This document shows positions 28,327 to 36,146 of a DNA stretch of 64,000 nt, piece after piece. Within the stretch, counting starts at the first letter, position 1. Every line of letters begins with the position of its first letter. Made by a program: the position numbers and the translations under genes. Where the stretch lies: contig JBDHEI010000021.1 of assembly GCA_039591075.1 (NCBI GenBank), forward strand, positions 1-64,000, in the 5' to 3' direction. Source of the DNA: JAOTVV01 sp039591075 (GTDB taxonomy: Bacteria > Gemmatimonadota > Gemmatimonadetes > Gemmatimonadales > GWC2-71-9). Below the pieces are notes generated by a model, which saw nothing but the letters and a program-made list of their open reading frames with translations, ran no database searches and was not told where the DNA came from.

Positions 28327-28923
28327 CTATGCCCCCAGCTCGAAGCGAGTGAAGCGCCGGACGATCACCTTCTCCCCCACCTTTCCCGAGACTTCCGAGA
28401 CCAGGTCACCAATGGTCTTGGCGTCGTCCTTTACGAAGGCCTGATCCATCAACACGTGCTCCTGCAGAAACTTCTTGACCTTGCCTTCCACGATCTTCGC
28501 CCGAACCTGCTCCGGTTTCCCCGACTCCGCAACCTGAGCCTCGTAGATCGCCCGCTCGCGGTCGAGGATGTCCCGTGGGACATCGTCACTCGTCACGGCT
28601 AGTGGCTTGGCCGAGGCGACGTGCAGCGCCAGATCCTTGGCGAGGGCCTGGAAATCGTCGGTTCGTGCTACGAAGTCGGTTTCGCAGTTGACCTCGACGA
28701 GAACGGCCACTTTGCCGTTGAAATGTACGTAGTGACCGATAATGCCCTCGGTGGCTGTCCGGTCCGCCCGCTTTCCGGCCTTGGCCATCCCCTTCTTGCG
28801 CAGCAGGTCCACTGCCTTCTCGAGGTCACCACCGGTCTCTTCGAGCGCCTTCTTGCAGTCCATCATGCCGGCACCCGTCCGCGACCGGAGCGCACCGACT
28901 TCTTTTGCCGTGATCGTAGCCAT
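28327..28923 (-). CDS. tsf: Translation elongation factor Ts (short form)
   Basis: Exchanges GDP for GTP on EF-Tu. 198 residues, the short bacterial type with only one half of the core domain. Seen: RSRTGAGMMDCKKALEE near 12 (TDVP-type contact region), NGKVAVLVEVNCETDFVAR near 68 and the VGEKVIVRRF end. I use the ATG at 28923 because AGGACG is correctly spaced for it and not for the ATG 6 nt upstream. Confidence 0.96.
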   Translation of the reverse strand: MATITAKEVGALRSRTGAGMMDCKKALEETGGDLEKAVDLLRKKGMAKAGKRADRTATEGIIGHYVHFNGKVAVLVEVNCETDFVARTDDFQALAKDLALHVASAKPLAVTSDDVPRDILDRERAIYEAQVAESGKPEQVRAKIVEGKVKKFLQEHVLMDQAFVKDDAKTIGDLVSEVSGKVGEKVIVRRFTRFELGA

Positions 28924-29064
28924 CGTCATCGTCCTGTCGTTCCTAATCCCCTACGCGGTGTCGCTTCTCGACACCGCCTCGCGATGTACGAACCGCCGCC
29001 TCGCGCCAGCTTCGGCCCGATGGGCGGCGGTTTCGAATGTCCGCATCGAGCGAGGTGCGGTGTG

Positions 29065-30123
29065 CTACTCCTTGCCGCTCTCCGCCGCTCCAGCGGTTCC
29101 CGCCGATTCCTTCGCTCCCGCCTTCGGCGCCGACTTCTTGGGCTGAGCCTTCTTGGCCTCGGGCTTGGAGGCTTTCCGCTTGGCCGGCTCCGCCGTGGCC
29201 GCCGATTCGTCCTCGGCTGGCGGGGCGCCCTCAGCTGGCGTAGCGTCCTCGGCCGACGCGGCGTCCTCGGCCGCGGCCGGCTCACCCGACTCGGGCTTGA
29301 GCCGCGCGGCAATTGCCTCAGGCCGGGGCCGACGCTTCCGCCGCGGCCGGCGCCGTCGGGAGTCCTCCTCGCTGGCCTCGGTCCCTTGCGGCGAATAGCT
29401 CGAGTATGCCTCGGAATCGCTCGCCACTTCCCGGATCGGCACTTCCTTTCGCGCCTCGGCCACCACGGACACCAAGGCCGCCGTGATGAGCTGGACCGAC
29501 CGGATGGCGTCGTCGTTCCCCGGGATCGGGACGGTGATGAGGTCCGGATCGGCGTTGGTGTCGACGATCGCCACCACCGGGATCTTGAGCTTGTTCGCTT
29601 CCGCGATGGCGATCCGCTCCTTCTTGGCATCGACGACGAAGATCGCCCCCGGGAGCCGCGACATCGACTTGATCCCCTCGAGATTACGGTTGAGCTTCTG
29701 CCGCTCCCGATCCAGTTGCAGTTGCTCTTTCTTCGTGAAGAAGTCGAACGCGCCCTCGTCTTGGCCCTGCTCGAGCTCCTTCAGGCGACGGATCTGGTGC
29801 TTCATCGTCTGGAAGTTGGTGAGCGTGCCGCCCAGCCAGCGCTCGGTTACCCAATGCGCGCCGCACCGTTCGCCCTCGGTCTTCACCACCTGATTCAACT
29901 GCTTCTTGGTGCACACGAACAGGACGTTGTCGCCCTTCAGCACCACATTGCGCAGCAGATCCTGCGCCGCCAGCAGCTGATTCAGGGTCTTCTGGAGATC
30001 GATCAGGTAGATGCCGGACCGCTCCGCGAAGATGAAGCGTCGCATCTTGGGGTTCCACCGCTGGGTCTGATGTCCGAAATGGACCCCGGCTTCGAGCAAT
30101 TCCTGCAACTGCGGCTGCGTCAT
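29065..30123 (-). CDS. rpsB: 30S ribosomal protein S2 with long low-complexity C-terminal tail
   Basis: The first 240 or so of 352 residues are a normal S2: LLEAGVHFGHQTQRWNPKM near 8, RWLGGTLTNF near 95, and the IPIPGNDDAIRSV segment near 200. After residue about 245 there is a 105-residue extension: a basic RRRRPRRKRRPR cluster, then a stretch rich in Ala, Glu and Pro, then Lys-rich repeats. S2 is normally 230-270 residues. I start at the ATG at 30123 with GAGG 5 nt before; a longer in-frame stretch upstream is unlikely. First gene of the tsf-pyrH-frr group. Confidence 0.95.
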   Translation of the reverse strand: MTQPQLQELLEAGVHFGHQTQRWNPKMRRFIFAERSGIYLIDLQKTLNQLLAAQDLLRNVVLKGDNVLFVCTKKQLNQVVKTEGERCGAHWVTERWLGGTLTNFQTMKHQIRRLKELEQGQDEGAFDFFTKKEQLQLDRERQKLNRNLEGIKSMSRLPGAIFVVDAKKERIAIAEANKLKIPVVAIVDTNADPDLITVPIPGNDDAIRSVQLITAALVSVVAEARKEVPIREVASDSEAYSSYSPQGTEASEEDSRRRRPRRKRRPRPEAIAARLKPESGEPAAAEDAASAEDATPAEGAPPAEDESAATAEPAKRKASKPEAKKAQPKKSAPKAGAKESAGTAGAAESGKE

Positions 30124-30283
30124 GTACCTCGTTCCTCTGGGTTCGTCGTCCATCACCGTCGCGCCCCGTCCAGATCCGCCGCCGTGCGGGGACACCCAGG
30201 ACGAGATCGGGCGATGTGAGTTGATTGGTCGCGTCGGGAGCCCCAGGCGCGTGACCGCGCCAGGCCCGCCCCCGTCGACCGTC

Positions 30284-30697
30284 CTACCGCTTCGAGAACT
30301 GGAAGCGTTTCCTCGCTCCCGGCTGACCAGGCTTCTTGCGTTCCACGGCGCGGGGGTCGCGGGTCATGAGCCCATGCTCCCGCAACTTGCGCCGATGCGT
30401 CTCGTCGGCCTTGACGAGGGCCCGCGCAATGCCGAGTCGGAGCGCGCCCGACTGCCCGGTCATGCCCCCTCCATGCACGTGGGCCATCACGTCGAAGGCG
30501 CCCAGCGTGTCGGTCACCACGAAGGCCTGCTGAATGTGCTGAATCAACGACCGCCGCGGGAAGTAATCCCCCAGCGTTCGCCCGTTCACCTGCCACTTCC
30601 CCGATCCTGGGGTCAGGTACACCCGCGCTACCGAGGTCTTGCGGCGACCGATCGCGTGCCAGCGAAGTTCCGGCTCGGCCTGTACTGGAGTCGTCAT
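30284..30697 (-). CDS. rpsI: 30S ribosomal protein S9
   Basis: 137 residues. Seen: GRRKTSVARVYLTPGSG near 17, the GGMTGQSGALRLGIARAL segment near 77, and the basic end ERKKPGQPGARKRFQFSKR, whose last residues reach the P-site tRNA. 10 nt downstream of rplM. A gap of about 160 nt separates it from rpsB. Confidence 0.97.
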   Translation of the reverse strand: MTTPVQAEPELRWHAIGRRKTSVARVYLTPGSGKWQVNGRTLGDYFPRRSLIQHIQQAFVVTDTLGAFDVMAHVHGGGMTGQSGALRLGIARALVKADETHRRKLREHGLMTRDPRAVERKKPGQPGARKRFQFSKR

Positions 30698-30707
30698 GGC
30701 TGCCCGT

Positions 30708-31142
30708 TTACCTCACGTCGATCGGTGTCGGATTCTGTCCCTGGTGCGGGTGTTCGGATCCAGCATACACACGGAGCTTCCGGCGCAAGACCTGCTTTCC
30801 CAGCGTGCCTTTGGGCAGCATGCCGAACACGGCGCGCTCGATCACCCGTTCCGGGTGCTTGGCCAACACGGTGGCCACCGGCGTGAGCGTCTCGTGGCCC
30901 ATGTAGCCGGAATGCCGAAAGTACTTCTTCTGCTGGAGCTTTCTCCCGGTCAGCCGCACCTTCGCGGCGTTGATGACCACCACGAAATCGCCGCCGTCCG
31001 CGTGCGGTGCGAACGTCGGCTTGTGCTTCCCTCGGATGATCTGCGCCACCTTGCTGGCGAGCCGTCCGAGCACCATGCCCTCGGCATCGACGAGATGCCA
31101 TTTGTGCTCGAGATCCGCCTGCCGCGGCATGTAGGTCTTCAT
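30708..31142 (-). CDS. rplM: 50S ribosomal protein L13
   Basis: 144 residues from the second of two adjacent ATGs (MKTYMPRQ). Seen: WHLVDAEGMVLGRLAS near 14, GDFVVVINA near 48, and the RAVFGMLPKGTLGK loop near 104. Paired with rpsI as usual; a strong promoter lies 56 nt upstream. Confidence 0.97.
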   Translation of the reverse strand: MKTYMPRQADLEHKWHLVDAEGMVLGRLASKVAQIIRGKHKPTFAPHADGGDFVVVINAAKVRLTGRKLQQKKYFRHSGYMGHETLTPVATVLAKHPERVIERAVFGMLPKGTLGKQVLRRKLRVYAGSEHPHQGQNPTPIDVR

Positions 31143-31197
31143 CATCGATCCAATATTCCGTAAACCCCTGCAAGCTCGCAAATTACCACAGACTTTA

Positions 31198-31226
31198 ATG
31201 CTAGTTACCCCACTCGACAGGGTCAA
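31198..31226 (-). promoter_or_regulatory. Promoter of the rplM-rpsI(-rpsB) run
   Basis: TTGACC (31226-31221), 17-nt spacer, TAGCAT (31203-31198). It overlaps the end of the biotin carrier gene. The rpsA promoter has the same -10 and spacer. Confidence 0.65.
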
Positions 31227-31726
31227 GCCTCCTCACTGATCTCGACCAACACGACCCCCTTCTCCACCGCCTGTCCTGCCGCGACCCGTACGGACTTCAC
31301 CACGCCCCCAGTGGGTGACGTGATCTCGTTCTCCATCTTCATGGCCTCGAGCACGACGACCCCGGCACCCGGCTCGACCCGCATCCCGGGCTCTACCTCC
31401 ACCCGGAGCACGAGGCCGGGCATCGGCGCCTTGATCACGCCGCCGCCGGTCCCCCGCTTGCCCTGTCCGGTAAGTTCCCGGAGCTGTTGGGTGCGCTCGT
31501 CCACGACCGAGACCGACCACACCTCGCCAGCCACCTGAACCAACCACCCGCTCTCGGCACGGAGCATCGCGAAGGTGCGCGCTCGCCCGTCCAGAGCGAG
31601 TTGGCGGAGCGGAGTGCGGGGAACGCTGGCCAAGCGTGCCTGAATCGGCGCACCGTCGACCAACACCACGTCGCCCTGTACATCCACTTGGACCGTGTGC
31701 TCGCCCACCACGACGGTGTACTTCAC
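31223..31726 (-). CDS. Biotin carboxyl carrier protein of acyl-CoA carboxylase
   Basis: 167 residues. The C-terminal 75 or so are a biotinyl domain with the EAMKMENE motif near 133, whose second Lys carries biotin, preceded by the APMPGLV hairpin. The N-terminal half is a separate beta-rich region, probably the contact domain to the carboxylase. GTG start with GGAGG 4 nt upstream, overlapping the methyltransferase stop as GTGA. With accC and pccB it should form a propionyl-CoA-type carboxylase. Confidence 0.9.
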   Translation of the reverse strand: MKYTVVVGEHTVQVDVQGDVVLVDGAPIQARLASVPRTPLRQLALDGRARTFAMLRAESGWLVQVAGEVWSVSVVDERTQQLRELTGQGKRGTGGGVIKAPMPGLVLRVEVEPGMRVEPGAGVVVLEAMKMENEITSPTGGVVKSVRVAAGQAVEKGVVLVEISEEA

Positions 31727-32955
31727 GCGGCCTCCAGGACAGCCACGGACTCGACATGCGCGGTCTGCGGAAACAGATCGTAGGTCTGCAACGACTGGAT
31801 GCCGAGGCTGGGCAGCCGCGTCAGATCCCGAGCCAGGGTGGCAGGATCGCAGGAAACGTAGCTCGCACGGGCACCGGGGCGCCCCTTGGCCCACCCCTCG
31901 AGCGCCGCTGCCACGGATCGGGATAGACCCGTTCGTGGCGGATTGACGAGCACCATGTCGGGGACCGGGAGCAGGGAGACCTCATGCTCCACCAATCCCG
32001 CCCGCCACTGCAGGCGGTCCCCGAGCCCTCGGGATCGGCCTTGGGCGGTTCCCCAGTGCACCGCCCGCCGATCCGCCTCCACCGCCCAGACCTCCGCCCC
32101 CCCCTCGGCAAGGCGTATTGCTGCCTCGCCCGTGCCCGCATACAGATCCCACACGACCCTTCCGGCCACCTCACCGAGCGCCGCGAGCGCATCGGCTCGG
32201 ATCCGATCGCCAAACTCCGGGTGCACTTGCTCGAACGCGAGCGCAGGAAACCCGCTCTTCGGGCCGGCCACCACGCGTGCGGCGCCGCGAAGCGGCTTCC
32301 ACCAGAACGATGCCGCGGCATCACCCACGGCGGCGGCCAAGGGACGCGCATCCCAAGCCCGCTCGTCGCGCGCCACCGCGACCACGTGCCGACCCCCAGC
32401 CGGGTCTTCCCGGAGGCTGACCGACACCAGCCCAGGCGGGAGACGGTCTCGGTGCTCCGATACACCTCTCCACAGCGTCATCAGACTCTGTCGAGCGATG
32501 TGGCAGTCCTCGAGATCGAACACCGCGCCCGGTCGATCACGCCGGTGATACCCAATGCGTCCGCGGTTGGCCGCCAACGTGATGCGGGCCCGGTACCGCC
32601 ACGCCGACGGCGAAGGCGTTATCGGGGGATCGTCGATCTCCCGCCCACCCAACCGGCACAGGGCGTCGGCAACGATCCGCTGCTTGGCCCACTGTTGCGC
32701 ATCGATGCTGAGGTGCTGTATCTGACATCCCCCGCATTGGTCGCCCTCGTAATGCGGACACCGCGGCGCCACGCGATCGGGCCCGGGCGACTGAACGCGG
32801 ACCAGCCGGCCCCTCGCGTAGCGGCGCTTCCGCTCCACGATCTCCAGCTCGATTACCTCGCCGGGCGCCGTGCGCGGCACGAATACGGCAAGGCCATCGT
32901 CGAGCCGACCGACCCCGTCGCCACCCGCGGCGATGCCGCGGATCGTCACCTCCAT
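31723..32955 (-). CDS. RNA uracil-C5 methyltransferase (RlmD/TrmA family)
   Basis: SAM-dependent m5U methyltransferase of rRNA or tRNA. 410 residues: N-terminal TRAM domain (VTIRGIAAGGDGVGRLDDG), iron-sulfur Cys set CPHYEGDQCGGC near 67-78, SAM region WDLYAGTGEAAIRLA near 270, NPPRTGLS near 335 and the catalytic Cys in YVSCDPATLARDL near 370. The four-Cys cluster favours the RlmD/RlmC side over TrmA. It is embedded between accC and the biotin carrier with overlapping ends on both sides. Confidence 0.92.
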   Translation of the reverse strand: MEVTIRGIAAGGDGVGRLDDGLAVFVPRTAPGEVIELEIVERKRRYARGRLVRVQSPGPDRVAPRCPHYEGDQCGGCQIQHLSIDAQQWAKQRIVADALCRLGGREIDDPPITPSPSAWRYRARITLAANRGRIGYHRRDRPGAVFDLEDCHIARQSLMTLWRGVSEHRDRLPPGLVSVSLREDPAGGRHVVAVARDERAWDARPLAAAVGDAAASFWWKPLRGAARVVAGPKSGFPALAFEQVHPEFGDRIRADALAALGEVAGRVVWDLYAGTGEAAIRLAEGGAEVWAVEADRRAVHWGTAQGRSRGLGDRLQWRAGLVEHEVSLLPVPDMVLVNPPRTGLSRSVAAALEGWAKGRPGARASYVSCDPATLARDLTRLPSLGIQSLQTYDLFPQTAHVESVAVLEAA

Positions 32956-34463
32956 CGGAGGCCCGCCCGCCTGGCCACGCGGAGCCACGCGCTGTCCGCT
33001 GCGGTCTCCGAGCCTTCGCCAGCCGCCAACGACACGTTGGCCGACCGCACTTCGTCTTCGGCGAGCGCGGCGGCCACCGCAATCTCCTCGACATCGGACG
33101 GCGACAGGGTTCGCTCGAGCAGCGCGTCACCGACCCGCTCGAGGAATCCGATGTCGTACTCACCTCGGAGAAACGTCTCGTCGCGCATGACCCGACTGTG
33201 AAACGGCTGACTGGTCGACAGTCCCACGACGAGGAGCTCCTTTAGCGCCCGTCGCATCCGGCGAACGGCGCGCTCCCGGTCTTCCCCCCACACGATGAGC
33301 TTGCCGAGCAGCGAGTCGTAGAACAGCCCGACCTCACTCCCGGTCTCGATACCGCCATCCCAGCGCACCCCCGGCCCGGTCGGCGCCTGGAAGTGCAGAA
33401 TGCGTCCCGTCACGGGGAGGAAATTGGCGAACGGATCCTCAGCGGTGATCCGGCACTCGATCGCGTGTCCGCGGGGCACGCGAGGTTCGGCCGGCAGGTC
33501 GAGACGCTCGCCAGCAGCGATGCGCAGCTGTTCCCGGACGATGTCCACCCCGTACACCAATTCGGTGATCGGATGCTCGACTTGAAGACGCGTGTTCATC
33601 TCGAGGAAGTAGAAGGTGCCGCTGGGGTCGAGTAGAAACTCGACGGTCCCTGCACTCACATAGCCCACGGATTGCGCCGCTCGCACGGCCGCGTCTCCCA
33701 TGGCGGCCCGCAGGTCCGCATCCACTGCCGTGGACGGTGTCTCCTCGACGAGTTTCTGATGGCGCCGCTGAATGGAGCATTCCCGCTCGCCGAGATGGGT
33801 CACGACGCCAAAGGAATCCGCCAGCACCTGGATCTCGATGTGCCGCGGCCGCTCGACGAACTTCTCGAGGTACACCGATCCGTCCCCGAACGCGGTGGCG
33901 GCCTCCGACGACGCCTGCCCAAAGCCCTTCCGCACCTCGTCGGGCGTGCGCGCTACGCGCATGCCTTTGCCTCCTCCGCCCGCCGCTGCCTTGAGCAGCA
34001 CCGGATACCCCACGCCGCGGGCTGCCTCCAGCGCGGCATCGGCATCGCGGAGCGGCTCGGTCGTTCCGGGAACGATGGGCACACCGGCCGCCGCCATCCG
34101 TCGGCGCGCCTCGGTCTTCTCTCCCATCATCCGGATCGCCGACGAGGGCGGTCCGACGAACACGAGGCCGGCCTGCTCCACGGCCTCCGCGAAATGTGCC
34201 CGTTCGGCGAGGAAGCCATAACCGGGATGAATCGCGTCGGCGTCGGTGTGTCGCGCCGCGGCCAGGATCCGCTCGACGTTGAGGTACGAGTCCTTTGCGG
34301 GAGGCGGTCCCAGTTCGACGGCGGCGTCGGCTGCTTTCACGTGCGGCGCAATGCGGTCGGCCTCGGAATAGACCGCTACCGCTTCGATCCCCTCTTCGTG
34401 GCACGCCCGCACGATCCTGAGGGCGATCTCGCCGCGGTTGGCGACGAGGACGCGGTTCAACAC
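32946..34463 (-). CDS. accC: Acyl-CoA carboxylase biotin carboxylase subunit
   Basis: ATP-grasp biotin carboxylase making carboxybiotin from bicarbonate. 505 residues: LVANRGEIALRI near 6, KAAAGGGGKGMR near 160, EMNTRLQVEHPITE near 288, and the ATP-grasp end near 340, then a C-terminal extension of about 50 residues. No biotin domain is fused; the carrier is a separate gene two places on. GTG start. The genomic neighbours (pccB) suggest propionyl- or methylcrotonyl-CoA rather than acetyl-CoA carboxylase. Confidence 0.93.
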   Translation of the reverse strand: MLNRVLVANRGEIALRIVRACHEEGIEAVAVYSEADRIAPHVKAADAAVELGPPPAKDSYLNVERILAAARHTDADAIHPGYGFLAERAHFAEAVEQAGLVFVGPPSSAIRMMGEKTEARRRMAAAGVPIVPGTTEPLRDADAALEAARGVGYPVLLKAAAGGGGKGMRVARTPDEVRKGFGQASSEAATAFGDGSVYLEKFVERPRHIEIQVLADSFGVVTHLGERECSIQRRHQKLVEETPSTAVDADLRAAMGDAAVRAAQSVGYVSAGTVEFLLDPSGTFYFLEMNTRLQVEHPITELVYGVDIVREQLRIAAGERLDLPAEPRVPRGHAIECRITAEDPFANFLPVTGRILHFQAPTGPGVRWDGGIETGSEVGLFYDSLLGKLIVWGEDRERAVRRMRRALKELLVVGLSTSQPFHSRVMRDETFLRGEYDIGFLERVGDALLERTLSPSDVEEIAVAAALAEDEVRSANVSLAAGEGSETAADSAWLRVARRAGLRWR

Positions 34464-34532
34464 GGGCGGTAGGATGGCAGGCGGGTAGGGCGGTCGGACC
34501 TACCGCCGAACCGCCTTCCGGCCTTCCCGCCC

Positions 34533-36083
34533 TCAGAGCGGTATGTTGCCATGCTTCTTCGGCGGGTTGGTGTCGCGTTTGGTGCGAATCGCCTGCAACG
34601 CCGAAATGAGACGGGGTCTCGTCTCTCGCGGGTCGATCACGTCGTCGAGGAACCCGCGGGCTGCAGCGAGATAGGGGTTCGCGAACTTCTCTCGATACTC
34701 GTCCACATGCTCGTCGAGGCGTTGCTGCGGATCCTGCGCCGCCGCAATATCGCGCTTGAACAGGATCTCCGCCGCACCCTTTGGGCCCATCACGGCGATC
34801 TCGGCTGTGGGCCACGCAATGTTGTAGTCGCCACGAATGTGCTTGGAGTTCATGACATCGTAGGCACCACCGTAGGCCTTCCGGGTGATGCCGGTCATCT
34901 TCGGCACCGTCGCCTCCGCGTAGGCGTAGAGCAGTTTTGCCCCGTTCTTGATAATCCCACCGTGCTCTTGGTCGACACCGGGCAGGAACCCCGGCACGTC
35001 CTCGAAGGTGACGAGCGGAATGTTGAAGGCGTCGCAGAACCGGATGAACCGCGCGCCCTTCTGCGACGCCTTGATGTCGAGCACGCCCGCCAGCACCGCC
35101 GGCTGGTTGGCGATCACCCCGATCGGCTGTCCCGCGAGTCGCGCAAACCCCACGATGATGTTGGGCGCGTAGTCGCGGTGCACCTCGAGCAGGTCTTCGT
35201 CGTCGACGACGCGTCGAATGACCTCGTGCATGTCGTACGGTTTGTTTGGATTGTCCGGTACGACGGTCAACAGCTCTTCGTCCCGCCGGTCCGGGGGATC
35301 GTCGGACGGCCGCAGTGGGGGGCTGTCGATGTTGTTGCTCGGCACGTAACTGAGGAGGCGCCGGATTTCGGCCAGGCACTCCATCTCGGAATCGTGCGCG
35401 AAATGTGCCACACCCGAGACCGACGCATGCACATCCGCACCCCCCAACTCCTCGGTCGTGACGTCCTCGTGCGTCACCGTCTTCACGACGTTCGGGCCCG
35501 TCACAAACATGTAGGAGATACCGCGGACCATGAACACGAAATCAGTGATCGCGGGGCTGTATACCGCCCCGCCGGCACACGGTCCGAGCACTGCACTAAT
35601 CTGCGGCACGACCCCGGACGTCATCGTGTTCCGCAGGAAGATGTCGGCGTATGCGCCGAGCGAGACGACCCCTTCCTGAATCCGCGCCCCACCCGAATCG
35701 TTCAGCCCGACGATCGGCGCGCCATTGCGCACCGCGAGATCCATGATCTTGCAGATCTTCCCGGCATGCGCCTCCGCCAGGGAGCCACCGAATACGGTGA
35801 AGTCCTGGGAGAACACGTAGACGAGACGGCCGTCGACGCGGCCGTACCCGGTCACGACCCCGTCGCCCAGCACCTTCTTTTCCGCCAGATCGAAGTCCGT
35901 GGATCGGTGGGTGACGAACCGATCCAACTCCGCGAACGACCCGGGATCGAGCAGGAGGTCGAGCCGCTCGCGAGCGGTGAGCTTGCCCTTGGTGTGCTGC
36001 TGCCGGACGCGGTCCGGTCCTCCCCCAGCCTCCGATTCGGCCCGGAGACGGTGAAGCTGATCGAGTCGCTCTTGTAGGGTCAC
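34533..36083 (-). CDS. pccB: Acyl-CoA (propionyl-CoA type) carboxyltransferase subunit
   Basis: Single-chain carboxyltransferase with both crotonase halves, 516 residues. Seen: GKLTARERLDLLLD near 33, the first oxyanion segment GLNDSGGARIQEGV near 125, the second GGIIKNGAKLLYAYAEATVPK near 375, and the end PPKKHGNIPL, typical of PccB. Propionyl-CoA is the likely substrate, though methylmalonyl or methylcrotonyl cannot be excluded. GTG start. Upstream of accC and probably co-transcribed. Confidence 0.93.
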   Translation of the reverse strand: MTLQERLDQLHRLRAESEAGGGPDRVRQQHTKGKLTARERLDLLLDPGSFAELDRFVTHRSTDFDLAEKKVLGDGVVTGYGRVDGRLVYVFSQDFTVFGGSLAEAHAGKICKIMDLAVRNGAPIVGLNDSGGARIQEGVVSLGAYADIFLRNTMTSGVVPQISAVLGPCAGGAVYSPAITDFVFMVRGISYMFVTGPNVVKTVTHEDVTTEELGGADVHASVSGVAHFAHDSEMECLAEIRRLLSYVPSNNIDSPPLRPSDDPPDRRDEELLTVVPDNPNKPYDMHEVIRRVVDDEDLLEVHRDYAPNIIVGFARLAGQPIGVIANQPAVLAGVLDIKASQKGARFIRFCDAFNIPLVTFEDVPGFLPGVDQEHGGIIKNGAKLLYAYAEATVPKMTGITRKAYGGAYDVMNSKHIRGDYNIAWPTAEIAVMGPKGAAEILFKRDIAAAQDPQQRLDEHVDEYREKFANPYLAAARGFLDDVIDPRETRPRLISALQAIRTKRDTNPPKKHGNIPL

Positions 36084-36146
36084 GGCGGGATGGGGTTCGG
36101 GGTGGTGGCCCGCGGGAGCCGCCGGTCGGCGGCCCCCTCCCTCGCG

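Noticed and set aside
31723..32955. TrmA rather than RlmD-type
   Set aside because: The four-Cys iron-sulfur set is visible, which TrmA lacks; exact target still left open.
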